Shown: one piece after another, positions 55,519 to 64,000 of the stretch
Layout: every line of letters begins with the position of its first letter
Numbering within the stretch: the stretch's first letter is position 1
Source of the DNA: Thermanaerothrix solaris
GTDB taxonomy: Bacteria; Chloroflexota; Anaerolineae; Anaerolineales; Anaerolineaceae
NCBI RefSeq assembly: GCF_032334255.1
Contig: NZ_JAUHMF010000001.1
Coordinates: 1 to 64,000, forward strand
Direction: 5' to 3'
DNA: 64,000 bases
Made by a program: the position numbers and the translations under genes
Notes under the pieces: model-generated
Database searches by the model: none
Seen by the model: only the letters and a program-made list of their open reading frames with translations
What the model was told of the DNA's origin: nothing

Positions 55519-56906
55519 GATAAGAGTCGAACCTGTCCATGTTGTCTCATATAAGCATCCAAACACCTTTTGATCACATCCAAAGCATTGCGTACCCTAG
55601 GTGGCATTGACGGTTGATTATAGCCTTGAGCAGCATTTCTGAGGAGACCATAATAGAGGCTCAACAATTGAAACAAGCGCTCCTCGGGTTCAGCAGTAGG
55701 TTGATTTAAAACCGCAGAAATCATAATGAGGGTTTCGCGGAGGTGTTGGGCAAGCGCTTGATCGATATTCTGCTCACGCCATTTGTGTAATGCCATAGGG
55801 TTGCCCAGGCGCAAGTTTTCTCGGGTTATTTTTAGCGCTTCAAGATGTTGTTCCCAGATTATGGGCTCGGGGGTACTCCAGGTTCCAACGTTAATCCATT
55901 CCAATTGCACACCCTGGTTGTGACCCAGGTGATGAAATTCATGCGTAAAGTCATCAAAAAAGCGCGTGAGATCGGGACGCGTCATGCGAGTGGGAATCGG
56001 GATGGGAGGTGGTAATTGAGCATTATAGATAAAACGGAGGGGACGGGTTAAAGGATTAGCCCATTGAATTTGGGTGATCTTGGTTTGCAGGTCAACAAAT
56101 TGACGAATTTCGGGTTGACCAATCCCAGCAAACAGTTCCCCGAAGGGTCGCGACTGCAGCAGATTCTGGATCTGGCGCATAATCATCTGGCGCGTTGAAT
56201 TGACCCATGAACCGGGCAATTGCAGATAAGTGAGAAAGTAAAGGTGTTGGCGATAGGTAGGATAAGGATTCTGAAGGTTGTAGGAGCGGGGAAAACGGCG
56301 CCAAATACTGAATAACGCCCGCACATCTTGGAGTGAGATACGGATCCCATCTCGGCTGCGGCCTTGAATGTCTTCGTATTGGCATTCATGATCTCTAAGA
56401 TCAAAGGTTTGACGCAGGCGTTCAAAAGGTGCAATGTTCGCCCTCATACCCGGAAGGATAAAACGAGGTGTGCCGTCAGGACGTTCAAAGACAGCAGCCA
56501 TTTCGGCAGAACAAGTTACTACACCGGGGCCTCCAATCAACAGAATTGGGTTTTGCCTGTGATGTGTGCTGGGTTCTTCACTATTGATATTTAAAGATGG
56601 TGGGGGCACAAGACCGAGGCTGGTATAGAGTAAAAATTTGCGACTAATACCTGGGTGAGGCAGAGAAAAGATTTCGCTTTGGTAATGGGCTGCCCATTCC
56701 AATCCTAGCCAGAACGGCAGGAAGACCACGACCAATACATGAGGTGCGAACATGGAAGCCACTAAAAGGCGCACGGTTTGGTGCAAGGGATCTTGTCCTA
56801 TCCCCAAAGGAGAGGATGGTAAATTAATCCACGCAACGCCTAACCAAAAGCAGAGCCATATGGGTATCAGGAGCAAAAAACGGCGAATGGGTGGGCTAAT
56901 TCTCAT
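55515..56906 (-). CDS. SPFH-like membrane protein, second of pair
   Basis: This 463-residue protein has two N-terminal helices (about 8-28 and 45-65). Next comes LLIGGPGVVTCSAEMAAVFERPDGTPRFILPG, a strand pattern similar to SPFH/band-7 domains. The middle includes DGIRISLQDVRALFSIWRR, and the C-terminal part (about 330-460) is helical. The gene overlaps the upstream paralogue and psuK by 4 bases each. It is not a textbook family to me; SPFH assignment rests on the shared pattern with its neighbour. Confidence 0.55.
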   Translation of the reverse strand: MRISPPIRRFLLLIPIWLCFWLGVAWINLPSSPLGIGQDPLHQTVRLLVASMFAPHVLVVVFLPFWLGLEWAAHYQSEIFSLPHPGISRKFLLYTSLGLVPPPSLNINSEEPSTHHRQNPILLIGGPGVVTCSAEMAAVFERPDGTPRFILPGMRANIAPFERLRQTFDLRDHECQYEDIQGRSRDGIRISLQDVRALFSIWRRFPRSYNLQNPYPTYRQHLYFLTYLQLPGSWVNSTRQMIMRQIQNLLQSRPFGELFAGIGQPEIRQFVDLQTKITQIQWANPLTRPLRFIYNAQLPPPIPIPTRMTRPDLTRFFDDFTHEFHHLGHNQGVQLEWINVGTWSTPEPIIWEQHLEALKITRENLRLGNPMALHKWREQNIDQALAQHLRETLIMISAVLNQPTAEPEERLFQLLSLYYGLLRNAAQGYNQPSMPPRVRNALDVIKRCLDAYMRQHGQVRLLS

Positions 56907-58312
56907 AGGTATCGGGCTTCAAGGAGCGTGATCAATTCTGTAATTTGCTTTTCCTCATCGTAGGTTAACGTCTTTAGGTTTGGACGTTCATGCAGGAGGG
57001 TAAGGTGACCACGCAAGAGACGGAGTAAAGTTGAACGCATGGTCTCGGTAAGGGTGGCATTGTAATCGGAACTGGGGGGCGAAGCGAATAAGGAATCGGG
57101 GAGAGATGGTAATATCTCGTCGCCAAAATCGCAGGTTGCTGTTTCGATAAAAATATTCCATGCCTGATGGCGGGCTTCTTCGACCAGGGTTCGACGCAGG
57201 ATGTCAATTTGCTCGCGCTCCTGGCGGGCGTAGGTAAGCCATCCTGAGTTCCAGCGGTTGACAAGTTCGCGGTCTGTTTCAGGGCGCAATTTTACGTTAA
57301 ATAAGTTAACCGAAAGCACCTTGATCCCTCGACTTACGAGAATTTGATATTCTCGACTGGGCGCTTTGCCGTTTTTTTGATTACCAGTGATATCAAGATC
57401 CAATACTTCCGGTTGGGTAAGACGCTCATTGATTATTTGAACCACGTTTGCTAAGCCCTGAACCCGTTGTTTTTTGAGGGTGAGGGGAAAAAGGTCATCC
57501 AGGGTTAAGCGTGCAACTAGGTCACGCCATACCTCAGCTGCGAGTTGGGCCGGAAGTTGATCCCAGCGGATCAATCGGTTGGGGGTATCAAGAGGAAGGT
57601 TGGCATTGACAACTTGCCCAAGGATAGCCCGCTCAACCGCTGAAGGATCATAACCAAACTCAGAATTACCCAAGCCCGGACGAGTATCGAGGCGGAAAAT
57701 CACCTCAATTTGGGGAATTATTTCGAAGTTATCTCGTGTAACGGCGCGCGTTTCATTGCTGCGGCGTACACGGCTTTCGTATTCTGCCTGGCTTTCTTCT
57801 GGCCGACGAGGGGCAAAAGGATCTTCATTAGGTCTAGGGCCAATTATTTGACTGCAGAGCCGCAAATCTACCACATCGGCAATTTGTTCTCCAGGTTGAG
57901 TGAAAACTACGCCAGGACCCACTGCCCGAGTAAAACGCTGGTTTGTACGTAAAAGTGCTGCACTGGCCGTATCCAATACCAACAATCCAGGGCCATCGGA
58001 CGTTTTGGAAATCGGCCGAGGATTTTGGCCGTTTTCAATAAATGCAAATGGACCATGAGTACCAGTAACATAGTAAATGAGGTGCAGAAAGGCATTGATT
58101 CGGTCTTGGAGACCCCGGACAGGGAGCATAAATTGAGAGAAGAAAGCCAGCCAAAGAGCTGTTCCTATCCCTAAAAGGGTTAGGTTAAAAATAAATCTCA
58201 ATGACCTCTGTATAAGACCTTCAGGGGCAAGTAGAAATGACCCAAGCAGAATTACGAGTCCCAAAATTACGGGTAAAAAAATAGTTTTATAGCGTTTGAA
58301 TCCGCTTCTCAT
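56903..58312 (-). CDS. SPFH/band-7-like membrane protein, first of pair
   Basis: This 469-residue protein has helices near 10-28 and 38-60, then FAFIENGQ, GLLVLDTASAALLRTNQRFTRAVGPG and VVFTQPGEQIADVVDLRLCS. Next come AVTRDNFEIIPQIEVIFRLD and LVSRGIKVLSVNLFNVKLRP, both typical of SPFH (stomatin/prohibitin) domains, and a helical C-terminus. Such proteins scaffold membrane microdomains. It overlaps the paralogue at ATGA. The four-gene operon SPFH-SPFH-psuK-psuG is unusual. Confidence 0.6.
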   Translation of the reverse strand: MRSGFKRYKTIFLPVILGLVILLGSFLLAPEGLIQRSLRFIFNLTLLGIGTALWLAFFSQFMLPVRGLQDRINAFLHLIYYVTGTHGPFAFIENGQNPRPISKTSDGPGLLVLDTASAALLRTNQRFTRAVGPGVVFTQPGEQIADVVDLRLCSQIIGPRPNEDPFAPRRPEESQAEYESRVRRSNETRAVTRDNFEIIPQIEVIFRLDTRPGLGNSEFGYDPSAVERAILGQVVNANLPLDTPNRLIRWDQLPAQLAAEVWRDLVARLTLDDLFPLTLKKQRVQGLANVVQIINERLTQPEVLDLDITGNQKNGKAPSREYQILVSRGIKVLSVNLFNVKLRPETDRELVNRWNSGWLTYARQEREQIDILRRTLVEEARHQAWNIFIETATCDFGDEILPSLPDSLFASPPSSDYNATLTETMRSTLLRLLRGHLTLLHERPNLKTLTYDEEKQITELITLLEARYL

Positions 58313-58490
58313 GCTCTATCCCTGTCTTTGATATAGATTTTATCAAATTAGAATTGAACAGGCGGTTCAAAAACCGAGGAATTTTGTCACTGGGCAGCGA
58401 TAAGAATTGGTCATACAATGATAAAGGCAACGCTTAACAAAATTTGCTTCACCATCAAAATGAATTCCTAATAGAAAAGAGGATCAATGT

Positions 58491-59450
58491 ATGCTGCGTG
58501 CATTGTTGATTTCCCTTTCGAAAGCCGAATGGGCCAAACGCCTGGTGACACGTTGGAAAGTGGCTTGGAAGGTTGCTTCTCGCTTTATTGCGGGGGAGAC
58601 CCTGGAAGAAGCCATGCAGGTTATCCAGAACCTCAATGCAGCAGGGCTCAACGCAACGGTAGATTACTTGGGAGAGCATACAACGGATGCCGAAGAGGCT
58701 CACCGAGCGACCGAAGCGACGCTAGCCATCCTCGAGGACATTGCCCGCAGGAATTTGCACGCTAATGTATCGGTCAAGTTGAGCGCCATCGGTCTGACGG
58801 TTGATCGGGCTCTCTGCCGTCAAAACCTAGAGCGTATTGTTTCCCACGCCAGGTCTTTAGGGAATTTTGTGCGCGTTGATATGGAAGATTCTTCCTTGGT
58901 GGATGCCACACTCGACCTGATCCATTGGTGCTATGATCAAGGATATACCAATGTGGGAGTAGCCATTCAGTCCTATCTTTATCGCAGTGAACGGGATACC
59001 CGACGCTTAGTTGAAAGGCGGGTTCCCATTCGTTTGGTCAAAGGGGCCTATAAAGAGCCTCCCGAAATTGCCTATCCACGTAAACAGGATGTGGATGCTA
59101 ATTTCGATCGTTTAACCGATGTGTTACTTCAGGGTGTTGTGGAAGCAGGTGTTCCTCAAATCAGTGCCGATGGGCGCATTCCTCCCATTCCAGCACTGGC
59201 TACCCATGATGAAGCACGAATTCGCTATGCTCAACAGCGCGCGGAACGCCTGGGATTACCTAAAACCGCTTTGGAATTTCAAATGCTTTATGGCATTCGG
59301 CGTGATTTGCAACAGGAATTGGTCCGCGCAGGTTACCCGGTGCGCATTTATGTGCCCTTTGGTACCCATTGGTATCCCTATTTTATGCGCCGATTGGCTG
59401 AGCGACCGGCTAACTTATGGTTTTTTGTCTCTAACTTCTTCCGCCGCTGA
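58491..59450 (+). CDS. Proline dehydrogenase
   Basis: This 319-residue FAD enzyme oxidises proline to pyrroline-5-carboxylate. A TIM barrel is shown by NATVDYLGEHT, NVSVKLSAIGL, FVRVDMEDSSL, VGVAIQSYLYRSERD and RLVKGAYKEP, the last being the classic ProDH block, and by VRIYVPFGTHWYPYFMRRLAERP at the end, with the substrate-binding arginines. Single-domain form, without the P5C dehydrogenase part. It is followed after 9 bases by an SDR gene. Confidence 0.92.
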   Translation: MLRALLISLSKAEWAKRLVTRWKVAWKVASRFIAGETLEEAMQVIQNLNAAGLNATVDYLGEHTTDAEEAHRATEATLAILEDIARRNLHANVSVKLSAIGLTVDRALCRQNLERIVSHARSLGNFVRVDMEDSSLVDATLDLIHWCYDQGYTNVGVAIQSYLYRSERDTRRLVERRVPIRLVKGAYKEPPEIAYPRKQDVDANFDRLTDVLLQGVVEAGVPQISADGRIPPIPALATHDEARIRYAQQRAERLGLPKTALEFQMLYGIRRDLQQELVRAGYPVRIYVPFGTHWYPYFMRRLAERPANLWFFVSNFFRR

Positions 59451-59459
59451 GGCAACGAT

Positions 59460-60194
59460 ATGGCGGTGCCATCGTCTTACCCTTTAGCCTTGATCTTAGG
59501 GGCTTCGGGAACCCTGGGGAGGACAATTGCGCAGACATTGGCGGAACATGGGTATGCGATGGGGCTGCATTATTTTCGTTCTCAGGAAAACGCATCGGCG
59601 TTGGCCACCCAAATTGAGAAACAGGGGCGGCCAGTTTTTTTGGTCTCGGCCGACCTTAGAGAGGAAGAGCAAATTGGATTGTTGTTTGAACGGGTGCAGT
59701 CTTGGGGATATCCGTTGCAAGTCTTGGTTTACGCCGCTGGCCTTATTTCGCGGGGAACGCTATTAGAAACCTCTTGCGAAATCTGGGAGGATGTGTTTTC
59801 GCTTAACTTGCGCGGCGCATGGCTATGTGCTCGCGCAGCAGTTCCATTGATGCAAGCATCGGGTGGGGTTATTATTAACCTTACTGATTGTGGCGCACAA
59901 CGCTTGTGGACGACATATGCGGCGTATGTGCTCTCCAAAGGTGCTTTAGATCACCTCACTCGATTGCTGGCCAAAACTCTGGCACCAACGATAAGGGTCA
60001 ATGCGGTTGCACCTGGAATGATTACACCTGGAGTTGAGATGTCCAGTGAGGAATGGGATCGGTTGAAGCAACGTTTACCCTTGGGTCAGCCTGTTCGTCC
60101 GGAGGCCGTAGCGCAGGCTGTATTGTTTTTAATCGAGAATCCGCAAATCACAGGCCAAACCTTATATGTAGATGGCGGCTACCATTTGATTTAA
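59460..60194 (+). CDS. Short-chain dehydrogenase/reductase
   Basis: This 244-residue SDR has the cofactor motif LILGASGTLGRTIA (TGxxxGxG type), NLRGAWLCARAA, and the catalytic YAAYVLSKGALDHL (YxxxK). RVNAVAPGMITPG and TLYVDGGYHL at the C-terminus resemble FabG-type 3-oxoacyl reductases. Substrate unknown. Between proline dehydrogenase and a UbiA-like gene it may belong to a quinone or molybdopterin cluster, but no pathway is evident. Confidence 0.85.
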   Translation: MAVPSSYPLALILGASGTLGRTIAQTLAEHGYAMGLHYFRSQENASALATQIEKQGRPVFLVSADLREEEQIGLLFERVQSWGYPLQVLVYAAGLISRGTLLETSCEIWEDVFSLNLRGAWLCARAAVPLMQASGGVIINLTDCGAQRLWTTYAAYVLSKGALDHLTRLLAKTLAPTIRVNAVAPGMITPGVEMSSEEWDRLKQRLPLGQPVRPEAVAQAVLFLIENPQITGQTLYVDGGYHLI

Positions 60195-60203
60195 AGGGCA
60201 CCC

Positions 60204-61151
60204 ATGCGCAGATTCCTCGCTTCTCCGTTATGGCAATGGATTCGTGTTGTTAATCCTCTCACCTTACTGGCGGGGATTTTATTCTTTGCGTTGGGTGCCG
60301 GGATCGTTGATTTTCGTAACCAGCCCTTTTCGGGGATAGATTATTGGTTGGGTCAGGCCTGCATCACGTTACTGCAGATGAGCAGTGCCTTATTGAAGGC
60401 ATTTTATGATCGAGCCGGAGAGAACGAGTCGTTACTCTCATCTCGAAAACCTGAAAACGAAAAGGAAAGTGAAGAAGAGCGAGAGAAGACCCCGCGGGAG
60501 GTTGTATTGCCCCGGTCGGTTTTCTTGCAAACTGGATTAACGACCCTCAGTATCGGGGCGGCAATAACCGTTTTGCTCTTAACGCGGGGAGCTCTTAATG
60601 TCTCGGCCATGCTACTTCTGGGGATGGCGTTTGGGATAACATTCTTTTACGGTGTTCCCCCTTTACGTCTGGCATACAGCGGGTATGGGGAATTGTTGAT
60701 GGCTTTTTTTCTGGCCAATCTTACCCCGGCGTTTGCATTTGCCTTACTTTCAGGCGAGATAGATGCGCATTTACTGGGTTTGCTTACCTTCCCTCTAACG
60801 CTATTGTGTCTAGCCATGATGATGGCACTATCGCTGGAACACTATTACCGCGATCTAAAGCAGGGCCATACGACTATGATGGTGCGGTTAGGATGGGAAC
60901 GAGGTATGTTGGTGCATAATATCTTGGTGCCGTTAGCCTATCTCTTATTGGGAATCTCTGCCTTGATGGGCCTTTCCTGGTCGGTGCTTTGGCCTGCCAT
61001 GCTGACTTTGCCATTGGGTGCCTTTCAGGTATGGCAGATGTGGCAGATTGGCAATGGAGCACCGACGCGTTGGCCTTTACTGCGACTCACCGCCTATGCG
61101 ACGGTGGGCTTGACGGTTTACTTATTGACCTTTTCACTTTGGATGGGGTAA
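60204..61151 (+). CDS. UbiA/MenA-like prenyltransferase family protein
   Basis: This 315-residue protein has 8-9 helices and starts MRRFLASPLWQWIRVVNPLT, as MenA/UbiA proteins do. The second aspartate-type motif is seen as LEHYYRDLKQGHTTMMVRLG. The first, NDxxDxxxD, is not present: the expected place reads LLKAFYDRAGENES, followed by an acidic insert (KPENEKESEEEREK). Absence of that motif makes prenyltransferase activity questionable. It ends three bases before moeA. Confidence 0.65.
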   Translation: MRRFLASPLWQWIRVVNPLTLLAGILFFALGAGIVDFRNQPFSGIDYWLGQACITLLQMSSALLKAFYDRAGENESLLSSRKPENEKESEEEREKTPREVVLPRSVFLQTGLTTLSIGAAITVLLLTRGALNVSAMLLLGMAFGITFFYGVPPLRLAYSGYGELLMAFFLANLTPAFAFALLSGEIDAHLLGLLTFPLTLLCLAMMMALSLEHYYRDLKQGHTTMMVRLGWERGMLVHNILVPLAYLLLGISALMGLSWSVLWPAMLTLPLGAFQVWQMWQIGNGAPTRWPLLRLTAYATVGLTVYLLTFSLWMG

Positions 61152-61154
61152 CCG

Positions 61155-62390
61155 ATGCGTGAGTTTCTCACCCTGCTTTCCCCTCAGGCTGCACTGGAAC
61201 GCTGGTTGAACGCTCTTTCTGACTCCGAACCGGATGGAGAAGACATTCCATCCATAGAGGCTTTGGGTCGGGTGACTATCGCTGGCATTCGTGCGCCAGA
61301 GCCGATGCCGTCTTTTCCGCGTAGCACTGTGGATGGGTATGCGGTGCGCGCGGCGGATACCTTTGGGGCGAGCGATAGCCTGCCGGCCTACCTGAGGCTG
61401 GTGGGTGAAGTGGGGATGGGAAAGGCGCCTGATTTTATCCTACAGCCTGGGCAAGCCGCCTTGATTTATACCGGGGGAATGTTGCCGGAAGGGGCGGATG
61501 CAGTAGTCATGCTTGAGCATACCCAAGTGACACTACCGGGGGAGATCGAGGTCTTGCGCGCAGTGGCGGTGGGGGAAAATGTGCTCAAAGTGGGCGAAGA
61601 TGTTCAGGTAGGCGACGAGGTGATCCCGGCGGGGGTGCGTTTACGCCCGGCGGAAATTGGTGGCCTGATGGGGTTGGGAATCACAAAATTGCGCGTAGCC
61701 AAGAGACCTCGGGTGGGAATTATTTCTAGTGGCGATGAGGTAATCCCGCCCGATCAACCTCTGGGTATGGCACAGGTACGAGATATCAATAGCTATTCTA
61801 TCGGTGCCTTGGTAGACATGCTGGGAGGAATTCCCCAGCGCTATGGTATCGTCCCTGATCGCGAAGAAGCGTTGCGGGAGGTATTGACCCGTGCTCTCAG
61901 CGAAAGTCAAATGGTCATCATCTCCGCGGGCTCTTCTATTAGTACGCGTGACCTGACCGCACGGGTGATGGATGAAATGGGGCCGCCGGGGGTTTTAGTC
62001 CACGGTATCAATATCCGGCCCGGAAAGCCCACGATATTAGCCGTCTGCAACGGGAAGCCTGTGCTGGGACTGTCTGGCAATCCGGTTAGTGCCTTAGTCG
62101 TGGCCAGTTTATTTCTTCCGGCGGTATTGGATAAATTGTCGGGGGTTAAACTACAACGACCGCGAGCTCGGGTGCAGGCTCGGTTGACCATTAACCTTCC
62201 CTCTCAAGCCGGGAGAGAGGATTATGTCCCGGTGCGGTTGATGGAAACTCAGGAAGGTTATCTGGCCGAACCCATTTTTTATAAAAGCAACTTAATTTTC
62301 TCCCTCGTGCGCGCAGATGGGGTGCTGCGTATCCCCGCGGATGCCACTGGGTTGGGGTTGGGTGCTACCGCTGAGGTGTGGTTGTTATAA
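61155..62390 (+). CDS. moeA: Molybdopterin molybdenumtransferase, copy 1
   Basis: This 411-residue MoeA inserts molybdate into adenylated molybdopterin. The landmarks are FPRSTVDGYAVRAADTFG, LIYTGGMLPEGADAVVMLEH, GIISSGDEVIPPDQPLG, VRDINSYSIGALVDMLGGIP, SAGSSISTRDLTARVMDEMG and NIRPGKPTILAVCNGKPVLG-LSGNPVSA. All domains are intact. It begins 3 bases after the UbiA-like gene and is followed by a longer paralogue. Confidence 0.92.
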   Translation: MREFLTLLSPQAALERWLNALSDSEPDGEDIPSIEALGRVTIAGIRAPEPMPSFPRSTVDGYAVRAADTFGASDSLPAYLRLVGEVGMGKAPDFILQPGQAALIYTGGMLPEGADAVVMLEHTQVTLPGEIEVLRAVAVGENVLKVGEDVQVGDEVIPAGVRLRPAEIGGLMGLGITKLRVAKRPRVGIISSGDEVIPPDQPLGMAQVRDINSYSIGALVDMLGGIPQRYGIVPDREEALREVLTRALSESQMVIISAGSSISTRDLTARVMDEMGPPGVLVHGINIRPGKPTILAVCNGKPVLGLSGNPVSALVVASLFLPAVLDKLSGVKLQRPRARVQARLTINLPSQAGREDYVPVRLMETQEGYLAEPIFYKSNLIFSLVRADGVLRIPADATGLGLGATAEVWLL

Positions 62391-62420
62391 GTTTGTATTT
62401 TATAGATGAGGAACTTTGCG

Positions 62421-64000
62421 ATGGCAGTCTATCTTCATGATATTCCATTAGCCGAAGCCCAAAGGCGTATTCGTGAGGCTCTCCAATCGGCAGGATTGTG
62501 GGGGGTCTTGGGGAAGGAAACTTTGCCTATATCCGAAGCCCTGGTAGGGCGAGTAACTGCTGAACCCATTTGGGCGCGCCTTTCCTCACCTCATTATCAT
62601 TCCGCAGCCATGGATGGGTTTGCCATTCGTGCCGAAGACACTGCCGGGGCTATGCCAACAGCACCGATTACCTTGCTGGTTAGTTCCCAAGCCGCTTATG
62701 TGGATACGGGAGACGTTTTACCGCAATGGGCGAATGCGGTGGTACCGATTGAGCAGGTGGAAGCCTTAAACAGCGCGGGGCAGCCGGCAGATGATCCACG
62801 TCATCCTTATATGATCCGTCTTAGGGCTGCCCTGACACCCTGGAGCCACGTGCGCCCGATGGGTGAGGATATTGTAGCAACTCAGTTGGTCCTTCCAGCC
62901 GGGCATGTTTTACGAGCGGTAGATTTAGGGGCAATTGCTGCGTGTGGGCATACAGAGGTCACCGTTACCCGCAAACCACGAGTTGCGATTATTCCAACCG
63001 GGGATGAACTCATCCCGATTGGGCAGCCGGTGAAGCCGGGTGACATTATTGAGTTTAATTCCTTGGTTTTGGCTGCTCAGGTGACCACCTGGGGAGGGGA
63101 GCCAATTCGTTTTCCGATCACTCCGGATGAAGAGGAATTGATCCTGGAACAAGTGCAGGAAGCGGCTCGTGAGAGTGATTTGATTTTGCTCAATGCGGGT
63201 TCTTCGGCGGGTTCGGAGGATTTCTCGGCGCGGGTAATTGAACGGTTGGGGGAATTGCTTTTCCATGGTGTAGCCGTACGTCCCGGTCATCCGGTGATTT
63301 TCGGCATTCTCTCTCGCCCCGGCGCGCCACCGGGAGATAAAGTCCCAATTTTTGGTGTGCCTGGCTATCCGGTCTCAGCGGCTCTGACGGGTGAAATCTT
63401 CATTGAACCGCTGCTTGCTTTATGGACGGGGCGTTCCCCTGCCCAACCTGAAGAGATTGAAGCCATATTGACACGAAAGATTACCTCCCCGGCAGGTGAT
63501 GAGGACTATGTGCGCGTGGTTGTTGGCGAGGTTGGGGGACGAGTCGTGGCGGCACCGTTAGCACGAGGGGCTGGTGTTATCACCTCATTGGTACGCGCCG
63601 ACGGTATACTGGTGATACCATCAGGTGTTCAAGGCATCGAGGCGGGAGAAAAAGTGCGAGTACGGTTATACACCAGTAGCCGTAATCTGAATCGCACCCT
63701 TTTTGCGATCGGCTCTCATGATATGTCGCTTGATCTCTTAGCCCAGTTTTTAGCCGAGCGAGGGTTGCGACTGGTCTCGGCCAATGTGGGCAGTCTGGGC
63801 GGGTTGGTGGCTTTGCGGCGCGGCGAAGCCCATCTGGCTGGTTCTCATTTATTAGATCCAGAGACGGGGATTTATAACATACGTTATGTGCAACAATATT
63901 TACCGAATGAGAAGGTGATGATTGTGCGGTGGGTGGAACGCGAGCAGGGGTTGATCGTACAATCGGGCAATCCCAAGGGCATCCGGGGTTTAGAAGACTT
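62421..64000 (+). CDS. moeA: MoeA fused to a substrate-binding-protein-like domain, copy 2 (partial)
   Basis: The gene starts at ATG 62421 with a GAGGA site and stays open to the window edge (526 codons). Residues 1-410 are MoeA: HSAAMDGFAIRAEDTAG, YVDTGDVLPQWANAVVPIEQ, IIPTGDELIPIGQPV and VPGYPVSAALTGE. After about residue 420 begins SHDMSLDLLAQFLAERGLRL and GSLGGLVALRRGEAHLAGSH, a periplasmic-binding-protein-like domain that is common in archaeal and some bacterial MoeA fusions and thought to sense molybdate or tungstate. The domain is incomplete here only because the window ends. Confidence 0.88.
   Translation, partial: MAVYLHDIPLAEAQRRIREALQSAGLWGVLGKETLPISEALVGRVTAEPIWARLSSPHYHSAAMDGFAIRAEDTAGAMPTAPITLLVSSQAAYVDTGDVLPQWANAVVPIEQVEALNSAGQPADDPRHPYMIRLRAALTPWSHVRPMGEDIVATQLVLPAGHVLRAVDLGAIAACGHTEVTVTRKPRVAIIPTGDELIPIGQPVKPGDIIEFNSLVLAAQVTTWGGEPIRFPITPDEEELILEQVQEAARESDLILLNAGSSAGSEDFSARVIERLGELLFHGVAVRPGHPVIFGILSRPGAPPGDKVPIFGVPGYPVSAALTGEIFIEPLLALWTGRSPAQPEEIEAILTRKITSPAGDEDYVRVVVGEVGGRVVAAPLARGAGVITSLVRADGILVIPSGVQGIEAGEKVRVRLYTSSRNLNRTLFAIGSHDMSLDLLAQFLAERGLRLVSANVGSLGGLVALRRGEAHLAGSHLLDPETGIYNIRYVQQYLPNEKVMIVRWVEREQGLIVQSGNPKGIRGLED

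Noticed and set aside
1..64000. CRISPR array or rRNA genes
   Set aside because: No regularly spaced repeats of the CRISPR type and no rRNA-like stretch were seen on either strand.

Overview
The window looks like bacterial chromosome, most likely Chloroflexota of the Anaerolineae type. This is an inference from gene content: a Thr-Pro-rich anchored protein, SPFH-like pairs, kinase-PD40 fusions, a MoeA fusion with a binding-protein-like tail, cytochrome bd, and branched pyruvate dehydrogenase. No rRNA or other firm taxonomic marker is present. The left 28 kb is accessory DNA and the right 36 kb is ordinary housekeeping sequence.

Positions 1-10250 form a patchwork of mobile DNA, visibly GC-rich from about 3.8 kb on. 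It opens with an autoregulated toxin-antitoxin pair and a short prepilin peptidase. Next comes a decayed integron: a broken IntI N-terminus at 3354-3572 reading rightwards, with three gene cassettes reading leftwards from it (1252-3143), separated by attC-like sites. From 3682 a promoter drives a minimal Tad-like operon (pilin, TadE, TadG-like, small membrane proteins) ending in a winged-helix/nuclease-like protein. The stretch 6.7-10.2 kb carries small zinc-finger, RHH and Rad52-like genes. Their intergenic regions repeat a pattern: a terminator-like hairpin (often with loop TACCC), a pseudoknot-like RNA ending in TTAACAA, a long hairpin, a strong ribosome binding site, then the gene. Positions 10.2-11.6 kb are gene debris.

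Positions 11597-26955 are a six-gene leftward operon that looks like an anti-phage island: a NucS-like nuclease with DUF5655, a DUF499 ATPase, DUF3780, a DUF1156 DNA methyltransferase, a PLD-SNF2 helicase, and a 1648-residue STAND-like NTPase with an alpha-helical body and a C-terminal PLD-like domain. Three GC-rich hairpins precede the first gene. A divergent tyrosine recombinase (27213-28160) abuts a degenerate tRNA-Asn 3' half (to 28242), which probably marks the right edge of the island.

From 28.3 kb the sequence is core chromosome: sdhCDAB, an APC-like transporter, pdhABC (E1 alpha, E1 beta, E2), a TPR lytic transglycosylase lipoprotein, cydAB and ridA. An exopolysaccharide/cell-wall operon follows (glycosyltransferase, polyprenyl glycosylphosphotransferase, CapD-like dehydratase, two FemAB-like enzymes, a D-cysteine desulfhydrase-like enzyme). 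Then come a Ser/Thr kinase with PD40 repeats, a Thr-Pro-repeat membrane protein, and a four-gene operon with two SPFH-like proteins and pseudouridine catabolism (psuK, psuG). The window ends in a run of proline dehydrogenase, SDR, UbiA-like and two tandem moeA genes, the last cut by the window edge.
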